Shown here: positions 1 to 6,700 of the stretch, one piece after another | Position numbering within the stretch: the first letter of the stretch is position 1 | Layout: each line of letters starts with the position of its first letter | NCBI GenBank assembly: GCA_001786225.1 | Contig: MFVV01000033.1 | Location: 36,064-44,611, forward strand | Direction of reading: 5' to 3' | Origin: Candidatus Nomurabacteria bacterium RIFCSPLOWO2_12_FULL_46_14 | GTDB lineage: Bacteria; Patescibacteriota; Minisyncoccia; Phycocordibacterales; UBA9973 | Length of the DNA stretch: 8,548 nt | Position numbers and translations under genes: made by a program | The notes under the pieces: generated by a model | What the model was told of the DNA's origin: nothing | Seen by the model: only the letters and a program-made list of their open reading frames with translations | The model's database searches: none

Positions 1-970
1 CCGCTCGGCGCGCGTCATAATCATCATCATATTCCAGCACAGCCGCGCGGAAAGCCGGAACATCATCCCCATAATCTTCCAGAACTGGTGGGTCATATTC
101 TTCATTAAATTTGAACTCCGGCCGGTCCCAGGCATTCCGGGCATTATTGTATGTGGGGTTGGAGGGACAAGTTTCCGGCGAGAGGAATCCCAAGCCCTGT
201 TGCAATGTATCTCGCACCGTGTCCGCCGCGCTCCTGGTAGTGCCTTCTAGTCTGCGGGCAAGTTCTTCGTTCGCCAGCATCTCATAACCCAGATAGTTGT
301 TCTGGGGGTATTGGGTATTTATCAGGAATGCGTTCCAGCCGCCGACATTAAAATCATTTCTATAGGCATCAAGATACGCTTCGTCTTGGATGACCTTGCT
401 TAGAGTATATTCCGCGTTAATTTCAAACTGTCTTTGGTACGCGTCTATCACCTCCAAGGCATATTGCCGGCCGAAAGGAAAGCGCAGGTTGTCATAGCCT
501 GTTTGGCGGACAAAGCTCTGGATTTGAGATTTGGCAATATCTTTAAAAAATGATTCCGAATTTTCCAGGAACAGGGGCGAGCCATGGAAGTCGGAATTTA
601 TCCAATTGACCGTAGCTTGAGTCATCCGGTCCAATGTCCGTCTAACAATCTGCATCAAGAATTCCTTGCAGACGGTCGCCCCCCACTGGTTGCTGGTTTT
701 AGACGCGGTAACCCCGGTATTGCTCCGGACTCCAGAATCATTTACTGGTACACTAGTGCTTACCGCGCTTCCGATAAATTTTTTCCCTAATTTTTTTAAC
801 CCTTTATCAATTAGTTCGCCGGCTTTACCGAAAAGCGCACCGCAGGCGTCGTCCAAGATATCCGCCTCCGCTTTTTTGGGCACGGTCAGAAACAAAAAAG
901 ACGGCAGGAGGATGCTCAAGATGAGGAGAGTAGAGATGGATCTTTGGATTTTTTTGTCTTTTAGCTCCAT
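1..970 (-). CDS. Exported protein of a type IV secretion/pilus-associated family, 3' end outside window
   Basis: The frame is open from the ATG at 970 to the left edge, giving 323 residues without a stop; the C-terminus lies outside the window. The N-terminus is a signal peptide: a basic MELKDKKIQR start, a hydrophobic stretch at about residues 13-30, then PKKAEA with a likely cleavage after AEA (about residue 37). The mature part is helical and contains a TQATVNWINSDFHGSPLF segment (about 118-134) and a GGWNAFLINTQYPQNNYLGY segment (about 210-229). I associate such segments with exported proteins encoded next to VirB6/TrbL-like and VirB4-like genes in Parcubacteria; this is family memory, not a search. 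Two cysteines near the start of the mature protein (residues 43 and 101) could pair outside the membrane. The visible end is acidic and Tyr-rich. The ATG lies 9 nt after the stop of the upstream gene with no clear Shine-Dalgarno sequence, so the two are probably cotranscribed and translationally coupled. The biochemical role is unknown. Confidence 0.75.
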   Translation of the reverse strand, partial: MELKDKKIQRSISTLLILSILLPSFLFLTVPKKAEADILDDACGALFGKAGELIDKGLKKLGKKFIGSAVSTSVPVNDSGVRSNTGVTASKTSNQWGATVCKEFLMQIVRRTLDRMTQATVNWINSDFHGSPLFLENSESFFKDIAKSQIQSFVRQTGYDNLRFPFGRQYALEVIDAYQRQFEINAEYTLSKVIQDEAYLDAYRNDFNVGGWNAFLINTQYPQNNYLGYEMLANEELARRLEGTTRSAADTVRDTLQQGLGFLSPETCPSNPTYNNARNAWDRPEFKFNEEYDPPVLEDYGDDVPAFRAAVLEYDDDYDARRA

Positions 971-979
971 TGCATTGAT

Positions 980-1828
980 TTATAAAACATCGGCGATTTG
1001 ACCAAGAGCGTCGTCCACTATACGCATATTTGCACCGAATTTGCTGACAGCGTTTAAGGAGACAATCGGGTCTTCATCGGCTTGCTTTAGATCAGTTAGG
1101 CCTTCGCTTACTCCCTCAAAACCATTCAAGAGACTAAGATGCGCGGAGGATAGTTTAGACGGCACCGACAAATTACGCACCGATACAATTATTTTATTTA
1201 TTCTCTTGATTATCGGATCTAATTCTCTCAACACCTCGGGGTTAAGTCCGTCTTCGCCCAAGGAATCAGTTAAAACCGCCAGAACTTCTTCGCTGGAATA
1301 TTGATTCTGAAGCAGTCCCCATATTGCCCCGCCGTAATTTTGCGTGGCCTTGGAGCTATTATTGCTGGATACCTGGATTTCAGAGAGAGTATATATTTTT
1401 TGAGCCGAAACCCCTCCCGCCTCCAAGGCTAAAGATTCACCCAAGCCTTCCAGGAGGGCCGCGTCCATTTGGCCAGAATCGGTCAAACTGGCAACAGTGG
1501 CCAAAATTTCCCGAGAGAGCCTATCTGTCTGGGTGAGATTATCTTCCTTTATTGCGCTGGCTTCGAAATAATCCTGTGTCGCCGACGCGTCTTTTTGCAT
1601 TGGGTCGGCGCCACGGAGCTTCTCTTCCCAATCCGGGATGCCATCTTTGTCCGTATCTTGATTTATTAAATCTCCCACCACCCTTTTATCGTAGGCCAAA
1701 TTTTGCCCCGGGGTTTCTCCATTCTCGCTATTTATAAAGAGAGTTTTGTTTTTTATAAAAAAAAGAGCGAAGACGAAAACCACCGCCAAAACGGCCCAAA
1801 GGACTCTTTTGTTTTTTAAACTCCTCAT
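980..1828 (-). CDS. Membrane-anchored protein with a thrombospondin type 3-like calcium motif
   Basis: The protein has 282 residues. The ATG at 1828 is preferred over an upstream TTG at 1975 because it starts with MRSLKNKR followed by one transmembrane segment (about residues 9-26), while the longer version would add 49 unrelated residues and cross the divergent promoters. The topology looks like a short cytoplasmic tail and a large extracytoplasmic domain. At residues 58-69 is DTDKDGIPDWEE, a DxDxDGxxDxxE loop typical of thrombospondin type 3-like calcium-binding repeats; only one copy is present. The rest is predicted mostly helical, with LxxLxPIxKRI and LLNGFEGVSEGL stretches near the C-terminus. 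It is the first gene of the leftward pair and stops 9 nt before the next exported protein. I do not recognise a named family. A role in an envelope-spanning or secretion apparatus is inferred from context only. Confidence 0.8.
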   Translation of the reverse strand: MRSLKNKRVLWAVLAVVFVFALFFIKNKTLFINSENGETPGQNLAYDKRVVGDLINQDTDKDGIPDWEEKLRGADPMQKDASATQDYFEASAIKEDNLTQTDRLSREILATVASLTDSGQMDAALLEGLGESLALEAGGVSAQKIYTLSEIQVSSNNSSKATQNYGGAIWGLLQNQYSSEEVLAVLTDSLGEDGLNPEVLRELDPIIKRINKIIVSVRNLSVPSKLSSAHLSLLNGFEGVSEGLTDLKQADEDPIVSLNAVSKFGANMRIVDDALGQIADVL

Positions 1829-1843
1829 TTTAATTATGGAATA

Positions 1844-1852
1844 ATTATAGCA
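1844..1852 (-). promoter_or_regulatory. Extended -10 promoter for the leftward exported-protein genes
   Basis: The minus strand reads TGCTATAAT, a perfect TATAAT (1849-1844) with the TG of an extended -10 element. A TTGCCC at 1874-1869 could act as a -35 with 19-nt spacing, but it is weak. Transcription would start about 9 nt before the ATG at 1828, giving a very short leader without a Shine-Dalgarno sequence. Confidence 0.6.
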
Positions 1853-1906
1853 CCTTTTGCAGTTTTTGGGGCAAGGTCCACGGATAAAATGCGCTTTTGT
1901 TAGTTG

Positions 1907-1915
1907 TGATATAAT
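1907..1915 (+). promoter_or_regulatory. Extended -10 promoter for the PG-binding protein gene
   Basis: The sequence TGATATAAT holds a perfect TATAAT (1910-1915) with an extended -10 TG. No convincing -35 is seen. The ATG at 1923 begins 7 nt after the box, so the predicted transcription start falls on or next to the start codon (leaderless mRNA). The box is divergent from the leftward promoter at 1844-1852, with about 55 bp between them. Confidence 0.65.
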
Positions 1916-1922
1916 TACCTTT

Positions 1923-2852
1923 ATGAAATTCTCAGTCTTTGGTGTTATTTTTTCCTTTTTTTTGTTGGCAAACAATGTTTTTGCCTATGATTTCAATCAA
2001 AATTTAAGAATTGGCGTCCGGGGCCAAGATGTTTTTGAGTTGCAAAATATGCTTAATCAAGATGCGCGTACCAGAGTCTCGGAACAAGGGCCCGGCTCCC
2101 CGGGCCGAGAAACCTCTTATTTCGGCCCGGCCACGCTCCAGGCGGTAATAAAATTTCAAGAAATTTATAGTGATGAAGTTCTGAAACCCTTGAATTTGAA
2201 ATTCGGCACCGGTTTCGTCGGTGCCTTAACTAGAAAAAAGCTTTCTGCTATTTCTTCAGAAATTACACAGGACTCTCCTGTGTATGAAACGGAATCGATT
2301 GTTGAAAAAAGTAACCCCAATCTGGTTAATCTGGACATCCTTATTTCCAAGGTTGAAGAAGTCAGTCAGCAGAGTGGATATAACCAGGAAGAAATCCAAA
2401 AAATTATCAAAGCGATTAAGCAAATAGCCGAAAGCGAAAGAAATTTCCGTCAGGAATTTGAGGAGGTTATTTTTAAGCAAAAATTTAGCGATAATCTTGA
2501 AGAAAAATCTTTGCTTGGAAAGATTTTTGCGCGGACCCTGGTGTTTTTTAAGATTAACCCCCCGAAAGCTTATGCTCAAGTTGTCTCTAGGCCCTTTGGC
2601 GGCAAACTGCTTTCTCCCTTGCCTTGCGCAGATGGCAGCTGGATGCTTGCCCTTTCTCCCTTGCCTCCGGATATGGCGGCCTTGCTCTCCTATCGTTCTG
2701 GGTCACAGGCATACGCAAATTATAATATACCGGCTACCATATATTTACTTGGCTTATATACTCCAGTTGGTGTTTGCCCGCTCCCTCCGCCTGCGCCCCC
2801 AGTCATCACCCAGGGCACCATTTCTCCGACCGTTGGTTCGTCCGCTTTTTAA
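1923..2852 (+). CDS. Secreted PG-binding-like domain protein
   Basis: The protein has 309 residues. The start at 1923 is chosen because it opens a clear signal peptide (MKFSVFGVIFSFFLLANNVFA, cleavage near residue 21) right after a strong -10 box; a TTG at 1857 would bury it. Residues about 25-110 form a peptidoglycan-binding-like domain: LRIGVRGQDVFELQNMLN, then GPGSPGRETSYFGPATLQAV and FGTGFVGALTRKKL, a layout frequent in CPR exported proteins. Residues about 115-205 are charged and helical, possibly a coiled coil. Residues about 224-288 (starting RPFGGKLLSPLPC) are a second conserved-looking extracellular module with cysteines at 235 and 285 that may form a disulfide. The tail is Pro-rich and ends in PVITQGTISPTVGSSAF, which resembles the first strand of an Ig-like/IPT domain that is then cut off. 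The last 4 bp overlap the convergent rsmA gene. A surface or cell-wall role is inferred. Confidence 0.85.
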   Translation: MKFSVFGVIFSFFLLANNVFAYDFNQNLRIGVRGQDVFELQNMLNQDARTRVSEQGPGSPGRETSYFGPATLQAVIKFQEIYSDEVLKPLNLKFGTGFVGALTRKKLSAISSEITQDSPVYETESIVEKSNPNLVNLDILISKVEEVSQQSGYNQEEIQKIIKAIKQIAESERNFRQEFEEVIFKQKFSDNLEEKSLLGKIFARTLVFFKINPPKAYAQVVSRPFGGKLLSPLPCADGSWMLALSPLPPDMAALLSYRSGSQAYANYNIPATIYLLGLYTPVGVCPLPPPAPPVITQGTISPTVGSSAF

Positions 2853-3619
2853 TCGTTGTTTTTTGCAATCTCGGCCCACTCGGCGAGCGATAAATCCTCG
2901 GCCCTCTTGTTTCCCAACTCGCGCCCGGTCTGATTTTCTATTGAGATTATGTTTTTCAGATTAGAAGAAAGCTTTTTGCGCTTGTGGGCGAAGCCCGCTT
3001 TGACTATTTGCCAGAATTTTTCTTCATCCAGCTTATTTTCCGTAAAAAACTTTCGGGAAATGTTTTTTATGACGATAACGGCCGAATCCACCGCCGGCTG
3101 GGGAGCAAAATATCGAGCCGGCACTTTCATTAATATCTTCGGCTCCCCGTAGGCCTTGACCGAGATTGACAGCAAACTCTCTTTCCCCCCCAAGATTCTT
3201 TGAGCCACTTCATGCTGAACCATAAGCACCATGCGCTCCGGCTGGTTCTTGGCCGTGAGAAACTTTTTTAATATAGCGCCGGTTATGTTGTAGGGGATAT
3301 TGGCAATGACTTTGAAGGCTCTAGGCTTTAGGCCCTGGGCGCTAGCATCAAAATCTAAAATGTCTGCACGCACCAATACCAGAGGGCCTGCATTAATTTC
3401 TTTGGCAAATTTTATTTTCAGAAATTCAAAAAGCTCGCGGTCTTTTTCCACGGCGATTAGCGAACCAGTCTTTCCGAGCAATTTCTCCGTAAGTTTGCCT
3501 TTGCCGGGTCCGATTTCCAAAATTACATCATCTGGTTTGATTTCTCCCGCTTCAATAATTTTTCGAAGCGCCGGCTCCGACTTTAGAAAATTCTGTCCCA
3601 GGGATTTTTTTGCGCGCAT
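2849..3619 (-). CDS. rsmA: 16S rRNA (adenine1518-N6/adenine1519-N6)-dimethyltransferase
   Basis: RsmA/KsgA uses S-adenosylmethionine to dimethylate two adjacent adenines in the 3'-terminal helix of 16S rRNA during 30S maturation. From the ATG at 3619 the protein has 256 residues, close to the usual length. It shows the family N-terminus KKSLGQNFL, the SAM-binding motif I VILEIGPGKGKLT (about residues 33-45), the acidic VEKD at the end of strand 2, the catalytic motif IV NIPYN (about 107-111), and a C-terminal domain ending NKRAEDLSLAEW. All key residues are present. An in-frame GTG at 3634 would add five residues, but it sits in the predicted -10 box, so the ATG is preferred. It lies downstream of the helicase gene on the same strand, across a 130-bp spacer with an inverted-repeat element, and probably has its own promoter. 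Its stop overlaps that of the convergent PG-binding protein gene in a TTAA. Confidence 0.95.
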   Translation of the reverse strand: MRAKKSLGQNFLKSEPALRKIIEAGEIKPDDVILEIGPGKGKLTEKLLGKTGSLIAVEKDRELFEFLKIKFAKEINAGPLVLVRADILDFDASAQGLKPRAFKVIANIPYNITGAILKKFLTAKNQPERMVLMVQHEVAQRILGGKESLLSISVKAYGEPKILMKVPARYFAPQPAVDSAVIVIKNISRKFFTENKLDEEKFWQIVKAGFAHKRKKLSSNLKNIISIENQTGRELGNKRAEDLSLAEWAEIAKNND

Positions 3620-3624
3620 ATTAC

Positions 3625-3633
3625 ATTTTATCA
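3625..3633 (-). promoter_or_regulatory. Extended -10 promoter for rsmA
   Basis: The minus strand reads TGATAAAAT (TG, one base, TAAAAT at 3630-3625), ending 5 nt before the ATG at 3619. No Shine-Dalgarno sequence or clear -35 is visible. The spacing predicts a leaderless mRNA, as for the genes starting at 1923 and 6884. Confidence 0.5.
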
Positions 3634-3651
3634 CATTAAAACTCGTCGCAG

Positions 3652-3742
3652 GCGTACTTTTTAGAAAGCCTTGCGCAGGCTGACGAGCCGAGCAGTTCGC
3701 TGGCCGAGCACTGCCAGATAGATTGCTTTATAAAAAGTATGC
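3652..3742. repeat. Inverted-repeat element B (18-bp arms, two inner hairpins) between uvrD and rsmA
   Basis: The outer arms 3652-3669 and 3725-3742 are complementary at 16 of 18 positions. The enclosed 55 nt hold two smaller hairpins: GGCT-GACG-AGCC (3678-3689) and GCAGT/ACTGC (3692-3696/3710-3714) continuing into GCT/AGC around a GGCCG loop. The arms have an AT-rich core and GC at the inner end. The right arm begins 11 nt beyond the uvrD stop. There is no T-run after the stem on the minus strand, so it is not a standard intrinsic terminator, although it could limit read-through. It is probably a dispersed palindromic element; its copy number cannot be seen here. Confidence 0.6.
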
Positions 3743-3752
3743 AAAGAAAGAG

Positions 3753-6700
3753 TTAAATATAGATTGTCCTCACCCCTTTTTCCCCTTCCCTCTCTAAAAT
3801 TTCCGCGGGGATATCTGCCAGGAATTCTGACGGTGCATTAATTTGGCGCGAGCCGAAGATGGTGCGGAATTGGGCGGTGGACAAAAATAATTTATGTTTA
3901 GCGCGAGTCAGGGCCACGTAAAAAAGCCGACGTTCTTCTTCCTGGTCCTCGGCCGTTTTTTCTTCACCATCTCTCTGGATGGGGAAAAGTCCTTCTTCTA
4001 AGCCGACGATAAAAACATATTTAAACTCCAGGCCTTTGGCCGCATGCACGGTCATTAGTTTGACCCCGCCTTGGGCGGGGCGAGCCCCGCTTCTAATTTC
4101 TTTTTTTTCTTCGTTTATCATTATTGAATCCTGGTCCGAAGCCAAAGACGCGTCTTCTAAAAGTTTTTCGACCCCGGTGCCGTTAGCAAGGTTGTCGTAT
4201 TTTATAGCCAGGGTCGCCAGTTCTTTTATGTTGGCGAGTCTTTCCTCGTCTTCGGCTGTGCCTTCCCGGAGTTCCTCTTCAATGCCGGATTTTCGGACGG
4301 TAAATTTTATAACTTCGGAGGCTTTGGCAGTTTCTATCTGTTGCCTTATCTCTCCCAATAGTTTGTAAAAATTATCAATTTTTATTCTCATTTTTATCGG
4401 CAGAGTTTCTGTTTCATTGGAAAAAATTTTTACCAGCGTCACCTTGCCGATACCCCGAGACGGAAAATTTATTATTCTTTTTATATCGGAGAGGCTTTGC
4501 GGATTTAAGGCCGCGCGAAGGTAGGCCAGGGTATCCTTGACTTCTTTGCGCTCAAAAAATTTTACGCCCAGAACTTGGTAAGGAATGTTGTAGCGGAGCA
4601 TGGCTTCTTCCAGCGCCCGGGATTGGAAGTTGGCGCGGTAAAGGACTGCAACCTCTCCCCACCCCTCTCCCAAGGAGAGGGTGTTACTTTTTTCTCCCCC
4701 TTGGGGGGAGCTAGAGGGGGTTATAATTTTTCCTCCGCCGGCATCTTTCAGTTCCAGAATTTTTGTCGCGACAAAGTCCGCCTCATCTTCTCCACTCAGT
4801 GCCTCGTAGAGAGAAATTTTTTCTCCGGCGGGCTTCTGGGTAAACAAATTTTTCTCCGGCCGGTATTTGTTTTTTTTGATTACTTCGTTGGCGGCGGATA
4901 AAATATTTTTTGTTGAACGATAATTTTCTTCCAACAGCACGATTTTTGCCGCAGGGTAATCCTTTTCAAAATTCAAAATATTCCGCAAGTTCGCTCCGCG
5001 CCAGGAGTAAATGCAATTGTGAGTCACAATATCATTTGCTATAAAATTATGAGTTTTCTCTATATTTAAATCAAAAACTATAATTTTAGGTGTATTAATT
5101 CTTGAAATTTTTGAAACTATATCATAACCATTTTCCGTGAATAAGGCCATGCCAGGCAAAACGGAGCCTGCGGGTAGGCACGGCAGTGAGTTTCCATCCC
5201 TAGGATTGGTTTTTATACCACCGAGCCGGGCGCTAAAAATCATATTTACTTCAGGGAAAGCAGAAGCTATTTTTGTAGCCAATAAACAAGCTTCTCCATA
5301 ATTTGCTCGAGCGGTCTCGAATCGCCAATTAGTAGTGTTTTTTTTCGCAGAACGAACCGAAAACCCCATTGATTCAAGCTTTTTCCTTCCATATCTATCA
5401 TTGCCGAAAGTAGAAATAATATGCATAGGAGTTTGCCCTCGTCTGTCTGCGCATAGAGTTATGTTTATATTCCTTCTGTTTGCGTTATGCGTTTGTGGTT
5501 GATGGTGTGGCCGGTCCCACAACAAGCCTAGGTCCGATAGCAATTTCAAAGCAGAACTTTCAGTATCAAAAGAAGAAAAAATTTCTTTTAGAGCGCTTTT
5601 ATCATGTACATACCCGCTGGTGCTAAATCCCTTTCGTGGGGTAAATGGTATAGTTGGTATCTGATACTTCAGAGATAAAATATATTCTTGAACTCTAGCC
5701 TTATTCTGAGTATTGTGGGTACTGATTACCCACAGAGCATCTGCATGTTCCTGATTAGACCGTTGTAAAAATCCAACTACAGATTTTTTTTGCCCCTTTG
5801 TGTAGATAGAAGTTGTACCAATTCGCCAGCCGAACCCTTTTTTATACATGAGGTAGTTTAGATACATTTGCGGAGTAAGTCCTAGCCTATATCCAGCAAA
5901 ATGAGTATGGTCCGGAGTGCTTACTAAAACATTGCCTTTTTCTGTCTCAATTTGGATTAAACTTCCTTTAAATTGGATATTTTTTTCCCCAACAACTTTA
6001 GCGGGTCGAAAATCTCCCCCGCCATAATTTGACAGTACATATTCTCCCCTTTTTATATCCTCAATAGATTTTAGAGTATTGTCAGCCATTTTTATTTTTG
6101 TTCCCTTGGCTAAACATTGATCTGTATCTCCCACTACGCAAATATTTTTGTTTTCTCCACAGAGGAGGCGAGACAAAAGATATTGAGTCTGGTTGGTGTC
6201 CTGGTATTCGTCTATGTGGATGTACTTCCACCTGTCTTGATAAATTTTCCGCACCCCCTCGTTCTCCTGGAGCAGTTTGGCGGATTGCAGAATCAGGTCG
6301 TCAAAATCCAGGGAATTTTCTTTAATTTTACGCTCTTCATACGGCGCCCATATTTCCGCCACGATTCTCGCGATATAGCTCGCGCCCGGCTCCTCGGTCC
6401 GCTCTTGATATTCTGGCAAGTCAACGAAATTGCCCTTCTCCCGGCTGATTATGCCTTTGATTCTCCCGGGGTCGTATTGCTTGGGGTCGTAACCGCGCTC
6501 TTTCAAGATTTCTTTTATCAGGCGAGCGGAGTCAGACTCATCCAGAATGGTAAAATATCTGGTTAAGTGGAGGAGTCGGGCGTTCTCTTTGATTATGTAA
6601 ACTCCCAACGCGTGGAAAGTGCTGACGAATGGAATAGTGTTTTGGCCTTTTGCATTCTTTTCTATCTCCGCTATCACCCGTTCCCGCATTTCCTTTGCCG

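Noticed and set aside
944..970. Possible frameshift in the A-rich tract at the start of the left-edge exported protein
   Set aside because: A recount against the opposite-strand reading frame showed the frame is continuous from the ATG at 970 through the signal peptide.
584..1001. Plus-strand reading frames over the left-edge gene
   Set aside because: They lie opposite a continuous minus-strand coding frame with a signal peptide and show no domain or start signal of their own.
1857..1922. TTG-initiated upstream extension of the PG-binding protein gene
   Set aside because: It would place 22 residues before a clear signal peptide and run through the TATAAT box at 1910-1915.
1829..1975. TTG-initiated upstream extension of the leftward membrane protein gene (start at 1975)
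   Set aside because: It would add 49 residues before an obvious start and membrane segment, cross both promoters and overlap the divergent gene.
2089..2106. GGCCCGG/CCGGGCC palindrome in the PG-binding protein gene as another inserted repeat
   Set aside because: It encodes the GPGSPGRE loop that I consider a normal conserved part of this PG-binding domain subtype, so no insertion is needed.
3652..3742. Element B as a tRNA, other small structured RNA gene or integron attC site
   Set aside because: There is no cloverleaf, anticodon or TTC-arm pattern, and no GTT/AAC core sites; the structure is an inverted repeat with two inner hairpins.
5016..6116. Group I or II intron instead of an intein
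   Set aside because: The insertion is an uninterrupted reading frame with complete protein-splicing blocks A, B, F and G and correct Cys...HisAsn/Cys junctions.
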